Shown: one piece after another, positions 10,140 through 17,730 of the stretch
Layout of the letters: each line of letters starts with the position of its first letter
Position numbering within the stretch: the stretch's first letter is position 1
Assembly (NCBI GenBank): GCA_025056155.1
Contig: JANWWL010000005.1
Span: 310,001-374,000 of the forward strand
Length of the DNA stretch: 64,000 nt
Direction: 5' to 3'
Source: Sphingomonadaceae bacterium
GTDB taxonomy: Bacteria; Pseudomonadota; Alphaproteobacteria; Sphingomonadales; Sphingomonadaceae
Program-made: the position numbers and the translations under genes
The notes under the pieces: generated by a model
The model's input: only the letters and a program-made list of their open reading frames with translations
The model's database searches: none
Told to the model about the DNA's origin: nothing

Positions 10140-11285
10140 CTAAAGCGAGAGGATGGTCACGGCCGACAGGCCCGGTGCGCCATAGACGTGGCTATAGGCC
10201 ACGCGCGCCCCTTCCACCTGGCGGGCCCCGGCCGTGCCCTTGAGCTGCTGGACGTTCTCGTAGACCTGGCGCAGCCCCGACGCGCCGATCGGCTCGCCGC
10301 AGGCCAGGCACCCGCCGTCGGTGTTGATGGGCAGCTTCCCCCCGATCCGGGTGCGGCCTTCGGCGATCCACGCTTCCTGCGCACCGTCGGCGCAGAAGCC
10401 GTTCTCGGCCATGTGCATGATCTCCGCCCCCGATTCCGTGTCCTGCAGCTGCGCCACCGACACGTCCTCGGGCCCGAGGCCGGCCTCTTCGAAGGCGGCA
10501 CGGCTCGCCAGCACCGTGGGCGAGACGCCGCGTTCCAGGTCAAGCGATGGGGAGAAGACTTCGAACGACCCCTGAGGCCGCGTGCGCACGGCGGTGGCCC
10601 TAAGCCAGACCGGACATGCGACCCCCAGTTCGCGGACCTTCCGGGCCGATGCGAGCACCAGGCCTACGGCCCCTTCCGCCGGTTGGCAGAACATGTAGCG
10701 GGTCAAGGGATCGTTCACCATCGGCGCGGACAGGATCGTTTCGAGATCAAGCGGCGTGCGCCGCCAGGCGTGGGGCGCCAGGGCGCCGTTGGCGAACGCC
10801 TTCTCGGCCACCAGCCCCAGCGTGCGGGTGCTGATGCCGTAGGTTTCCATGTAGCGGCGCAGCTTGAGCGCGAAGAACTGGGTGGTGAGCATCAGGCCCA
10901 CCTCCCCATACCAGTCGGGCAGGCCCCAGTCGGCGGGCTTGGGATCGAACGCGCCGCGCGGATGCTTGTCGAACCCCACCACCAGGGCAAGGTCGGCCAT
11001 CCCGGCCCGGATGGCGGCCGCCGCCGAGAAGAGGGCCGAGCCCCCCGTCGCACAGCCGTTGGCCACGTTGAGGAAGGGCACCCCCGTGAGCCCGAGCTCG
11101 GTGACCATCGTGTCCGCGTTGCCGGCCGCCGCGGAGCCACCGAAGGCGATCTCGATGTCGGACCAGGCCACGCCCGCATCGGCGAGCGCTGCGCGCGCGG
11201 CCACGACGCCTTGGCGTAGGCCCGGAACGCCGTCGTGCCGGCCGAAGGGATGGATGCCGGCCCCAATGATCGCCACGTCGCTCAT
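10140..11285 (-). CDS. Thiolase-like protein of the SCP-x / lipid-transfer branch
   Basis: This 381-residue protein has the thiolase fold, with the nucleophile position C78 in NVANGCATGG. In the C-terminal motif the histidine of GHP is replaced: the text reads GGCLACGEPIGASGLRQ. That GEP form is typical of the SCP-x/Ltp-like branch, some members of which are retro-aldolases rather than thiolases. Its start ATG overlaps the stop of a DUF35 gene by ATGA, the arrangement of known Ltp2-DUF35 aldolase pairs in steroid side-chain degradation. A carbon-carbon cleaving step in the same pathway is therefore likely; whether by thiolysis or retro-aldol cleavage is open. Confidence 0.85.
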   Translation of the reverse strand: MSDVAIIGAGIHPFGRHDGVPGLRQGVVAARAALADAGVAWSDIEIAFGGSAAAGNADTMVTELGLTGVPFLNVANGCATGGSALFSAAAAIRAGMADLALVVGFDKHPRGAFDPKPADWGLPDWYGEVGLMLTTQFFALKLRRYMETYGISTRTLGLVAEKAFANGALAPHAWRRTPLDLETILSAPMVNDPLTRYMFCQPAEGAVGLVLASARKVRELGVACPVWLRATAVRTRPQGSFEVFSPSLDLERGVSPTVLASRAAFEEAGLGPEDVSVAQLQDTESGAEIMHMAENGFCADGAQEAWIAEGRTRIGGKLPINTDGGCLACGEPIGASGLRQVYENVQQLKGTAGARQVEGARVAYSHVYGAPGLSAVTILSL

Positions 11286-11692
11286 GACCCGTGCTCCTCC
11301 AGCCGTTCCGTCAGCGGCGCGAAGGCGAACGACAGCCGGCCGGCGAAGGGCACCAGCACCAGCCGGCAGGGCAAGCCCACCGCCAGCTCGTCGAACGCGA
11401 AGCCTTCAAGCCGGCTTTCCACGATCGCAGCGCCTGCAAGCTCGACATAGCCGATCGCGAAGGGCTCGAACGGGTCGACCGGGCCCGCATAGGGGGGCGA
11501 CTTGGGCGGGAAGCGCTGGACCGTCCAGCTCCAGATTCGCCCTTCGGACGGCAGGCGAACGGGCTCGAACCGATCGGGATCGGGCGGGCAGGGAAAGACG
11601 ATGCGGCCCGAAGCCTTGTCGCGCCCGCCGATCAGGGCGGGGGGCGGGCCCGGGTCGAACAGTCCCGGCGCGATGGGGGCCAGGTCCGACAT
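11282..11692 (-). CDS. DUF35 OB-fold protein without the zinc ribbon cysteines
   Basis: This 136-residue protein matches the DUF35 OB-fold family, which partners thiolase-like proteins. The usual N-terminal rubredoxin-like ribbon has four cysteines; here the equivalent region reads GGRDKASGRIVFPCPP with a single cysteine, so zinc binding there is unlikely. The OB part is intact (GRIWSWTVQRF, PFAIGYVEL). The ATG at 11692 overlaps the upstream dehydrogenase stop (TGATG); a GTG at 11695 is the alternative. The stop overlaps the thiolase start, which argues for a protein complex with it. Confidence 0.85.
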   Translation of the reverse strand: MSDLAPIAPGLFDPGPPPALIGGRDKASGRIVFPCPPDPDRFEPVRLPSEGRIWSWTVQRFPPKSPPYAGPVDPFEPFAIGYVELAGAAIVESRLEGFAFDELAVGLPCRLVLVPFAGRLSFAFAPLTERLEEHGS

Positions 11693-12774
11693 CACGCCGC
11701 TGCAAGAAACCGGTCGAGCCCCATCGTCGCGTCACCCCACTGGGCCGCCAGCACGCGGATCCGCTTCAGGCCGTGGCCCACGACCAGCTCGTCGGTCACG
11801 CCCATGCCGCCGTGGAACTGCACGGCCTCGTGCGCGACCCGGATCGCCGCCTCGGCCACATAGGCGTGCATGCCCGCCACCAGCCGGGGCTCGTGGTCGA
11901 TCGCGGCACGCCACAGCAGCGACTGGGCCTGTTCGAGGGCGACGTGGGCGTCGACCAGGCGATGCTGCACTGCCTGGAACCGGCCGATGGGCTGGCCGAA
12001 CTGAACCCGCCCCTTCACATAGTCCAGGGTCGCCGCGAACAGCATCCGGGCGATCCCCAGCATCTCGGCCGCCGCGGCCAGCCGGAACCGGGTGCGGGCC
12101 GCCTCGAGAGCGGCCCAGGCGTCTGTCTCAAGGCGCTCGGCCTCGGCCTCGTGCAATTCGAGTTCCGCCGCCAGGCTGCCATCCGCCGCGGCCCAAGTGC
12201 GCACCCGCACGCGCTCGGCGGGCACGGCGAACAGGGCCACCCCCCGGGTGTCGCGCACGTCGCCCTCGAGGCGGGCCGAGACCACGAACAGGTCCGCCGC
12301 TCCGCCCTGCCAGACGGCCGACTTGGCCCCTGAAAGGATCCAGCGGCCGTCGCGTCGCTCGGCCCGCGTTGCCACATGGGCCAGGTTCCACCGCCCGCCC
12401 CGTTCCAGCAGGGCGGCGGCCGGCACGTGCCGCCCGGCCATCAGGTGGGCCAAGTGCGCGGAGCCCGCCGCCTCGAGCAGGGTGCCCGCCATCACGGCGC
12501 ACTCGCTCACGGGCTCGAGCAACAGCTTGGCACCCACCGGCTCCGCGGCCGCCACCAGGTCGACCGGCCCGCCGCCCAGCCCGCCGGCCGAGGCCGCGAA
12601 CGGCAGGGCGAGCACGCCCAGGCGGCCGAGTTCGGCCCAACCGTCGCGGTCGAAACCCCCAGGCAGCGCTCGCTGGCGGCGGCGGCGCTCGCGGTCGAGC
12701 CCGCCGCGCTCGTCGCCGAAGCGCTCGATGGTGGCCCGCATGAGGGCCTGCTCGTCCGACCAGTCGAAGTTCAC
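11692..12774 (-). CDS. Acyl-CoA dehydrogenase, second subunit type
   Basis: This 360-residue protein is a shorter acyl-CoA dehydrogenase. The FAD-binding middle domain is divergent, while the C-terminal domain shows RVQFGQPIGRFQAVQHRLVD and QFHGGMGVTDEL. The GTG start overlaps the P450 stop (GTGA), so translation is coupled. Its size and divergence beside the 402-residue enzyme in the same operon resemble the two unlike subunits of heterotetrameric acyl-CoA dehydrogenases acting on steroid side chains. That pairing is inference. Confidence 0.87.
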   Translation of the reverse strand: MNFDWSDEQALMRATIERFGDERGGLDRERRRRQRALPGGFDRDGWAELGRLGVLALPFAASAGGLGGGPVDLVAAAEPVGAKLLLEPVSECAVMAGTLLEAAGSAHLAHLMAGRHVPAAALLERGGRWNLAHVATRAERRDGRWILSGAKSAVWQGGAADLFVVSARLEGDVRDTRGVALFAVPAERVRVRTWAAADGSLAAELELHEAEAERLETDAWAALEAARTRFRLAAAAEMLGIARMLFAATLDYVKGRVQFGQPIGRFQAVQHRLVDAHVALEQAQSLLWRAAIDHEPRLVAGMHAYVAEAAIRVAHEAVQFHGGMGVTDELVVGHGLKRIRVLAAQWGDATMGLDRFLAAA

Positions 12775-14036
12775 GCCGCGGCCTTCACCGCGCGCTTCAG
12801 CACCACCGGCAGGGCCGAAAGGCCGCGCAGCAGCATGTTGGGCTTCCATTCCAGCCGCGCGCCCGGAGCCAGGGCGAATTCCGCCACGCGGTCCAGAAGC
12901 TCCTCGAAGGCCACCACCAACTCGCGCCGGGAGAGCATGTTGCCCACGCACATGTGGATGCCCCGGCCGAACGCCAGATGGGTGCGCGCGTTGGGCCGAG
13001 CGACGTCGAAGCGGTCGGGGTCGGGGAAACGCCGCGGGTCGCGGTTGGCGGCGGCGAAGCGGGCCATCAGCATCGTGCCCGCCTTCACCTCGACCCCGCC
13101 CACGGTCGTGTCGCGTTTCACCACCCGCCACAGTCCCGAGGTGGGGCTTTCGAGCCGCAGCATCTCCTCCACCATGTTGGGGATCAGGCGGCGATCGGCG
13201 CGCACCTTGGCCAGCTGGTCGGGATTCTGGATGAGCAGCAGCAGCCCCCCCGCCAGGGTGGAAGTGGTCGTCTCGTTGCCCGCCACCATCAACTGCTGGA
13301 GGATCGACATGATCTCGGCGTCGTCGAGCGGCTTCTCCCCGTCGACCGAAGCGTAGACCAGGTCATTCAGCAGGTCATCGGTAGGTTGGGCGCGGCGCGC
13401 GTCGATCAGAGTCTTGGCGTGATGCTGGAACTCCACTACCTCGCGCGCGCATTCGATTTCGCGCTCACGCGAGATCATCTGGCCCAGCCGGTCGGCAAAG
13501 GCGTCGGACCAGCGCTTGACGGTGGCGACGTCGGTGGTCGAGTCCATGCCGATCTCGCCCGCGATCACCGCCACGGGCAGGGGGATCGCGAAGTCGGCCA
13601 CGAAGTCCACCACCTCGCCTCGGTCGGCGCGGGCCAGCATGTCCTCGATGAGGCGCACGGTGATCTCGCGGATCCGATGCTCGATGGCGTCGACCCGCTT
13701 CATCGAGAAGGCGAGGTTCACGAGCTTGCGAAAGCGCGTGTGGACCGGGGGGTCGGCGGTGAGCAGCGTGTCCACCGCGGGCCAGCCGGTGTCCAGGATG
13801 GCCTTCACCTCGGGGTCCTGGGCCCGCCGGCCCGAGAGGATGCCCCCGAAGTCGTTCGAGAAGTCCTCCACCCGCCCCAGCACGTCGACCAGTTCGTCGT
13901 AGCCGGCCACGTAGGTGATGGGGGTGCCGGGCACGCGGAACACGGGCGCGGTGCGATGCACCTCGGCATAGAAATCCCAGGGCTCGGAGAGCACCTCGGG
14001 CGCGAAGGGATGGCGGGAGAGCTTAACGTCGCTCAT
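12771..14036 (-). CDS. Cytochrome P450
   Basis: This 421-residue soluble bacterial P450 contains the I-helix oxygen-activation motif AGNETTTS, the ExxR motif EMLR, and the heme-ligand loop FGRGIHMCVG with C363 as the thiolate. It would hydroxylate or epoxidise a hydrophobic substrate using ferredoxin-supplied electrons. The start ATG at 14036 is preferred over one at 14045. A gap of 152 bases to the epoxide-hydrolase-like gene could hold an internal promoter. No ferredoxin reductase or plant-type ferredoxin is present nearby; the only iron-sulfur carrier in the array is the Rieske protein. Confidence 0.93.
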   Translation of the reverse strand: MSDVKLSRHPFAPEVLSEPWDFYAEVHRTAPVFRVPGTPITYVAGYDELVDVLGRVEDFSNDFGGILSGRRAQDPEVKAILDTGWPAVDTLLTADPPVHTRFRKLVNLAFSMKRVDAIEHRIREITVRLIEDMLARADRGEVVDFVADFAIPLPVAVIAGEIGMDSTTDVATVKRWSDAFADRLGQMISREREIECAREVVEFQHHAKTLIDARRAQPTDDLLNDLVYASVDGEKPLDDAEIMSILQQLMVAGNETTTSTLAGGLLLLIQNPDQLAKVRADRRLIPNMVEEMLRLESPTSGLWRVVKRDTTVGGVEVKAGTMLMARFAAANRDPRRFPDPDRFDVARPNARTHLAFGRGIHMCVGNMLSRRELVVAFEELLDRVAEFALAPGARLEWKPNMLLRGLSALPVVLKRAVKAAA

Positions 14037-14188
14037 GGCCGCCATTCTAGCCGTTCCGAGGCTCCGCCCCGCCCGCGCCAAAGTGACAGGCCTGCCCCCG
14101 GGAGCGACTGGTGCTTGGGCGTCATCCGATCGCCGCCGGCGGAATCGCGCCGGCCCGCCCCGGGGCCCCACGACGCGCAGGGCGCGCG

Positions 14189-14563
14189 TCAGGGGGCCGG
14201 GGCCATCTGCGCCATGAACTGGTTGAGGTCGAAATAGTCGCGCCAGGCGGCGATCCGGCCGTCCCGAACCTCGAAAGCGCCCATCACACGAATCGCGACC
14301 TCGCGCCCGTCGGCCAGGGTGAAGCGGTCGGTCCGCTCGGTCAGCACCACCCCTTCCGGCGTGGCCGCGATGGCGTGCGTTTCCCAGGTGGTGGCCGTCA
14401 TGGGCAGTTGGCGGAAGGCCGCCCGCACCCCCTCCACCCCGGTCACGGGGGCCATGGGAATGTTGTGGTAGACGATGTCCGGGGCCAAGAGGGCGAAGGC
14501 GTCCTCCAACGCCATCCGGTTGATCCGAGCGATGAATTCCTCGACGACCGCGATCGGCTCCAT
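14189..14563 (-). CDS. Limonene-1,2-epoxide hydrolase-like protein
   Basis: This 124-residue protein belongs to the SnoaL-like fold and matches limonene-epoxide hydrolase. The expected Asp-Arg-Asp set is visible as R77 and D79 in TERTDRF and D109 in WRDYFD, with spacing like that of the characterised enzyme. It would add water to an epoxide in one step. Its position next to a P450 suggests the P450 makes an epoxide or diol intermediate, although some family members act as isomerases. It is 22 bases downstream of the reductase gene. Confidence 0.82.
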   Translation of the reverse strand: MEPIAVVEEFIARINRMALEDAFALLAPDIVYHNIPMAPVTGVEGVRAAFRQLPMTATTWETHAIAATPEGVVLTERTDRFTLADGREVAIRVMGAFEVRDGRIAAWRDYFDLNQFMAQMAPAP

Positions 14564-14585
14564 GGGCGGACTCCCTCGCTTGACC

Positions 14586-15620
14586 TCAACGGATCTTCAG
14601 GATGAGCTTGCCCTCGTTCGTTCCCTCGAACAGGCGCAGGAAGGCGGGATAGGCGCGGTCGAGCCCGTCCTCCACGTGTTCGTCCACCACGATCCGGCCT
14701 TGGGCCAAGAGGCGCGCCAGCGCTTTGGTGCCCTCGGCAAAGCGCGGCAGGAAGTCCGAGACGAGGAAGCCTTCAATTCGCGCCGACTTGACGATGAGCT
14801 GCCACAGGTTGCGCGCCCCCACGGGCTCGGGCGCATTGTATTCGGCGATGAGGCCGCAGAGCACCACGCGGGCGTGCCGGTTGAGATGGAGGAGCCCTGC
14901 CTCGAGCGACGGGCCGCCCACGTTCTCGAAGACGACGTCCACACCGTCGAGTGCGGCCGCCCGCACCTCTTGGGCCAGGGCCGCAGCGTCCTTGCCGCGG
15001 TGATCGATCGCGGCGTCATAGCCATAGCGCTCAAGCAGGCGGCGGCACTTGTCGGGGCCGCCGGCGATGCCCACCGTGCGGCAGCCTTGCAGCCGGGCCA
15101 ATTGGCCCACCAGCGACCCCACCGCTCCGGCGGCCGCCGTCACCAGCACGGTCTCGCCGGGCCGGGGCCGGCCCACCTCGTGCAGACCGAACCAGGCGGT
15201 AAGCCCCACCGCCCCCAGCACCGACAGGAAGCGGGTGGGGGAATCGACCTGGGTCACGTCGACCAGGCTCGTGAAGCCGCCCGGACGGGCCACCGAATGG
15301 GTCTCGATGGCGTTAAGCCCCACCACCCACCTCCCGACAGGATAGTCGGGGTGGCGGCTTTCGGCCACCACGCCCACGGTGGTGGCGCGCACCGCCTCGC
15401 CCAACGGCACGGGCGGAAGATAGGAGGGCCGATCGTCGAGCCACCCGCGGATGGCGGGATCGAGGCTGGCGTACCAGTTCTCGACCAGGAATTCGCCCTC
15501 GGCAAGCGGTGGGATCGGCTCCTCGATCAAGGCGAAGTCCTCCGCCCGCGGCCAGCCCCGGGGCCGCTGCACCAGGAGGAACCGCCGGCGGCGTCCGTCC
15601 ATCGCCCGCTTCTCCCTCAT
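14586..15620 (-). CDS. Zinc-independent NADP-dependent oxidoreductase (PTGR/YncB type)
   Basis: This 344-residue medium-chain reductase lacks the structural zinc cysteines and has the Rossmann motif TAAAGAVGSLVGQLA. It fits the leukotriene B4 dehydrogenase / prostaglandin reductase / CurA group, which reduces activated C=C bonds of enones. NENW-like NWYASLDPAIRGW near the N-terminus is typical. Two starts are plausible: the ATG at 15620, used here, and the ATG at 15602, which has AGGGAG upstream and matches the family start better. It follows the SDR by 8 bases. Confidence 0.88.
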   Translation of the reverse strand: MREKRAMDGRRRRFLLVQRPRGWPRAEDFALIEEPIPPLAEGEFLVENWYASLDPAIRGWLDDRPSYLPPVPLGEAVRATTVGVVAESRHPDYPVGRWVVGLNAIETHSVARPGGFTSLVDVTQVDSPTRFLSVLGAVGLTAWFGLHEVGRPRPGETVLVTAAAGAVGSLVGQLARLQGCRTVGIAGGPDKCRRLLERYGYDAAIDHRGKDAAALAQEVRAAALDGVDVVFENVGGPSLEAGLLHLNRHARVVLCGLIAEYNAPEPVGARNLWQLIVKSARIEGFLVSDFLPRFAEGTKALARLLAQGRIVVDEHVEDGLDRAYPAFLRLFEGTNEGKLILKIR

Positions 15621-15628
15621 CGGCTCCC

Positions 15629-16384
15629 TCAATCGGCCCCGCGTCCACCGTCGATCGCGAAGGCCACGCCCGTGATCATGCGGGCGCGAGGGCTGCACAG
15701 GAAGCCCACGGCGTCGGCCACGTGCCGCGCCTCGCCCGCGAGGTCGAGCGCGTTGCCCTCCTTCGCGAAGGCCAAGACCTCGGGCCCGGTGCCGTAGGCG
15801 CTGGTGATCATCTCGGTCAGGATCACGCCCGGGTTCACGCTGACCACGCGCACCGGCGGGTCGAGCGTGCCGCCTTCCACCGCGGCGATACGCGAGAAAT
15901 GGGTGACGGCCGCCTTGGCGGGGCCATAGGCCGAGCAGTCCTCCAGGCCCACGAGGCCGGCCAATGACGACACGGTGACGATCACCCCGGCGCTGCGCGT
16001 CCGGCGCATCGTGCGCAGCGCCCACTTGGTGCCCAGGAACACGCTTTCCACGTCCACCCGCCACAGGTGGCGGAAGTCGGCTGGCGTCGTGGCGTCGAGC
16101 GGCCGGGCGAAGAAGACGCCCGCCGAGTTCACCAGCGCATCCAGCCGGCCCAGGCGCGTCGCGATGTCCTCCATCACCTCCGCCCAGGCGGCCTCGTCGG
16201 TCACGTCGAAGGGCCGGAACTCGGCTTCGGCCCCGGCGGCCTGGCAGTCGGCGACCGTCCTCGCCCCCCGCGCGGGATCGCGCCCGCCGGCCAGCACCCG
16301 GAAACCGTCGGCCGCCAGGCGCACCGCCACCGCCCGCCCGATGCCCGACGTGGCACCCGTCACCAGGGCGACCGGAGCGCTCAC
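15629..16384 (-). CDS. Short-chain dehydrogenase/reductase
   Basis: This 251-residue SDR carries TGATSGIG at about residues 9-16, NSAG (variant of NNAG), the serine of VTVSSLAG and the YGPAK catalytic motif. It should be an active NAD(P) oxidoreductase. The GTG start overlaps the stop of the preceding SDR (GTGA). Substrate unknown; in context it likely interconverts hydroxyl and keto groups of the pathway substrate. Confidence 0.87.
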   Translation of the reverse strand: MSAPVALVTGATSGIGRAVAVRLAADGFRVLAGGRDPARGARTVADCQAAGAEAEFRPFDVTDEAAWAEVMEDIATRLGRLDALVNSAGVFFARPLDATTPADFRHLWRVDVESVFLGTKWALRTMRRTRSAGVIVTVSSLAGLVGLEDCSAYGPAKAAVTHFSRIAAVEGGTLDPPVRVVSVNPGVILTEMITSAYGTGPEVLAFAKEGNALDLAGEARHVADAVGFLCSPRARMITGVAFAIDGGRGAD

Positions 16385-17118
16385 GGGCGGGAGCCCACGA
16401 GCCAGCCTCCGTCCACCACCAGCGCCTGGGCGGTCACGAACTCGGCCTCCTCGGACGCGAGGAAGGCGATGGCCTCGGCGATGTCCTCGGGCGTGCAGAA
16501 GGCCTTCAGCGGCAGGTGGGCGAAGTTGGCGGGATCATCCCAATACTCGGGCGGGAAGGCCGCCTCCGTCATGGGCGTGCGGGTTCCACCAGGGCAGACG
16601 GCGTTCACGCGGACGAGGTCGCCCTTGCGCCCTAGCTCCACCCCCAGCGTTCGCGCCAGGTGGATCAGGGCGGCCTTGGCCGTGCCGTAGGCGGTGGTCT
16701 GCATGACGGGCTTCAATCCTGCGATCGAGCCCACGAAAACGATCGCGCCCCGGGCCGGCCGGCCCTGGGCCCGCATCTGCGCGACGGCCAAGCGGGCACC
16801 CACGAAGGCCGCCTCGACGTGCACTTGCGCCTGGGCGCGGAAGGTCTCGAGCGACAGTTCGGCGATCGGTCCGCTCTGCGCCGTGCCGGCGCAGTGGACG
16901 AGGATGTCGAGCCGGCCGAACCGGCGGACGCATTCGGCAACGGCCGCCTCCCACTGCGCCTCTTGGGTCACGTCGTGGGGAAACAGGCCCTCGGCGGCCT
17001 TGAGGTCGGTGCCGAGCACCATGGCACCGCGCGCGGCGAGCAGCGCGGCCGTCGCCCGCCCGATGCCGCTCGCCGCCCCCGTGACCAGCGCAGCGCGGCC
17101 GGCGAACGGCGCACTCAT
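16381..17118 (-). CDS. Short-chain dehydrogenase/reductase
   Basis: This 245-residue SDR carries TGAASGIG at about residues 13-20, HCAG in place of NNAG, the serine of FVGSIAG and the catalytic pair in AYGTAK. The replacement HCAG is a tolerated variation in the family. Both ends overlap neighbours (start ATGA with the Rieske stop, stop with the next SDR), so the three are translationally coupled. The two adjacent SDRs are clearly different sequences and may act on different positions of one substrate. Confidence 0.87.
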   Translation of the reverse strand: MSAPFAGRAALVTGAASGIGRATAALLAARGAMVLGTDLKAAEGLFPHDVTQEAQWEAAVAECVRRFGRLDILVHCAGTAQSGPIAELSLETFRAQAQVHVEAAFVGARLAVAQMRAQGRPARGAIVFVGSIAGLKPVMQTTAYGTAKAALIHLARTLGVELGRKGDLVRVNAVCPGGTRTPMTEAAFPPEYWDDPANFAHLPLKAFCTPEDIAEAIAFLASEEAEFVTAQALVVDGGWLVGSRP

Positions 17119-17423
17119 GGCACCAGCACCTCGAGGCGTCCTTCCCGGTCGCGCACCGGGAAGGCACGGACCGGCGCCACGGCCGGCGGCCCCAGCGCGC
17201 GCCCCGTCACGAGGCAGAAGCGCGCCCCGTGGTGCGGGCAGACGAACGGTCGGCCGCGCACGCGCCCGCCCGCCAGCGGGAGCCCCGCGTGGGTGCAGAC
17301 GGGATCGAGGGCGCACCACGTCCCGTCGGCCGCCCGCGCCACGAGGAGACGACATCCGCCCACGGCGCGAAGCGCCCAGTCCCCGGGCGCCAGGTCGGCG
17401 TCTCCGGCGGCGTGCCAGGTCAC
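17115..17423 (-). CDS. Rieske [2Fe-2S] ferredoxin
   Basis: The domain has the two cluster motifs CTH and CPHH separated by 16 residues, followed by GARFCLVTGRALGPPA, as in small Rieske ferredoxins of about 100 residues. It would carry electrons to an oxygenase in the cytoplasm. I place the start at the GTG at 17423, giving 102 residues. The frame stays open to an ATG at 17621, which would add 66 low-complexity residues with no family match. Its stop overlaps the SDR start. It could serve an oxygenase outside the window, because P450s normally use a different ferredoxin type. Confidence 0.8.
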   Translation of the reverse strand: MTWHAAGDADLAPGDWALRAVGGCRLLVARAADGTWCALDPVCTHAGLPLAGGRVRGRPFVCPHHGARFCLVTGRALGPPAVAPVRAFPVRDREGRLEVLVP

Positions 17424-17730
17424 CCGGCGGATCGTGGGGAGCGCCCGCCAGGCCCATGCGGCGTCCGCCGACGGGCCTGGCCCTCGGCGCGGGGGCCGCA
17501 CCCGCCGGTCCGCCGCCCCATGGGCGAGCGGACGTGGCGTCTCACGAGGGGTGCCCCCGGCCGGCCGCGGCGAGTCCCCCCTCCCATCCCGCCCATAGGT
17601 CGCGGGCCCTTGCATTCGCACGGACGAATCGTAAGGCCTCCCTCAACGGAAATCTGGCGGCGGGGCGGACACGCGCCCATCCCCCCTTAGCGCTAGGGGA
17701 CGCCCCGAGCCGTGGTGCGAGGGAGGACGC
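17424..17730. other. Divergent intergenic region, Rieske array and luxR
   Basis: This stretch separates the minus-strand array from the plus-strand LuxR gene. The part from 17424 to 17621 is an open extension of the Rieske frame and may be coding if the distant ATG is used. An ATTCG...CGAAT inverted repeat sits at 17614-17629 and a stronger one at 17683-17699. A good ribosome-binding site GAGGGAGGA precedes the luxR start. No other gene is apparent. Confidence 0.5.
17683..17699. promoter_or_regulatory. Inverted repeat upstream of luxR, candidate operator
   Basis: The 17-base sequence CCCCTTAGCGCTAGGGG contains the perfect palindrome TAGCGCTA and outer arms CCCCT/AGGGG. It lies 32 bases before the luxR start and upstream of the divergent array, where a regulator site would be expected. 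Binding by the LuxR protein is a guess. Confidence 0.35.

Noticed and set aside
17614-17629. ATTCG...CGAAT inverted repeat as a second regulator site
   Set aside because: Arms of five bases are too short to support a separate call; recorded only within the intergenic entry.
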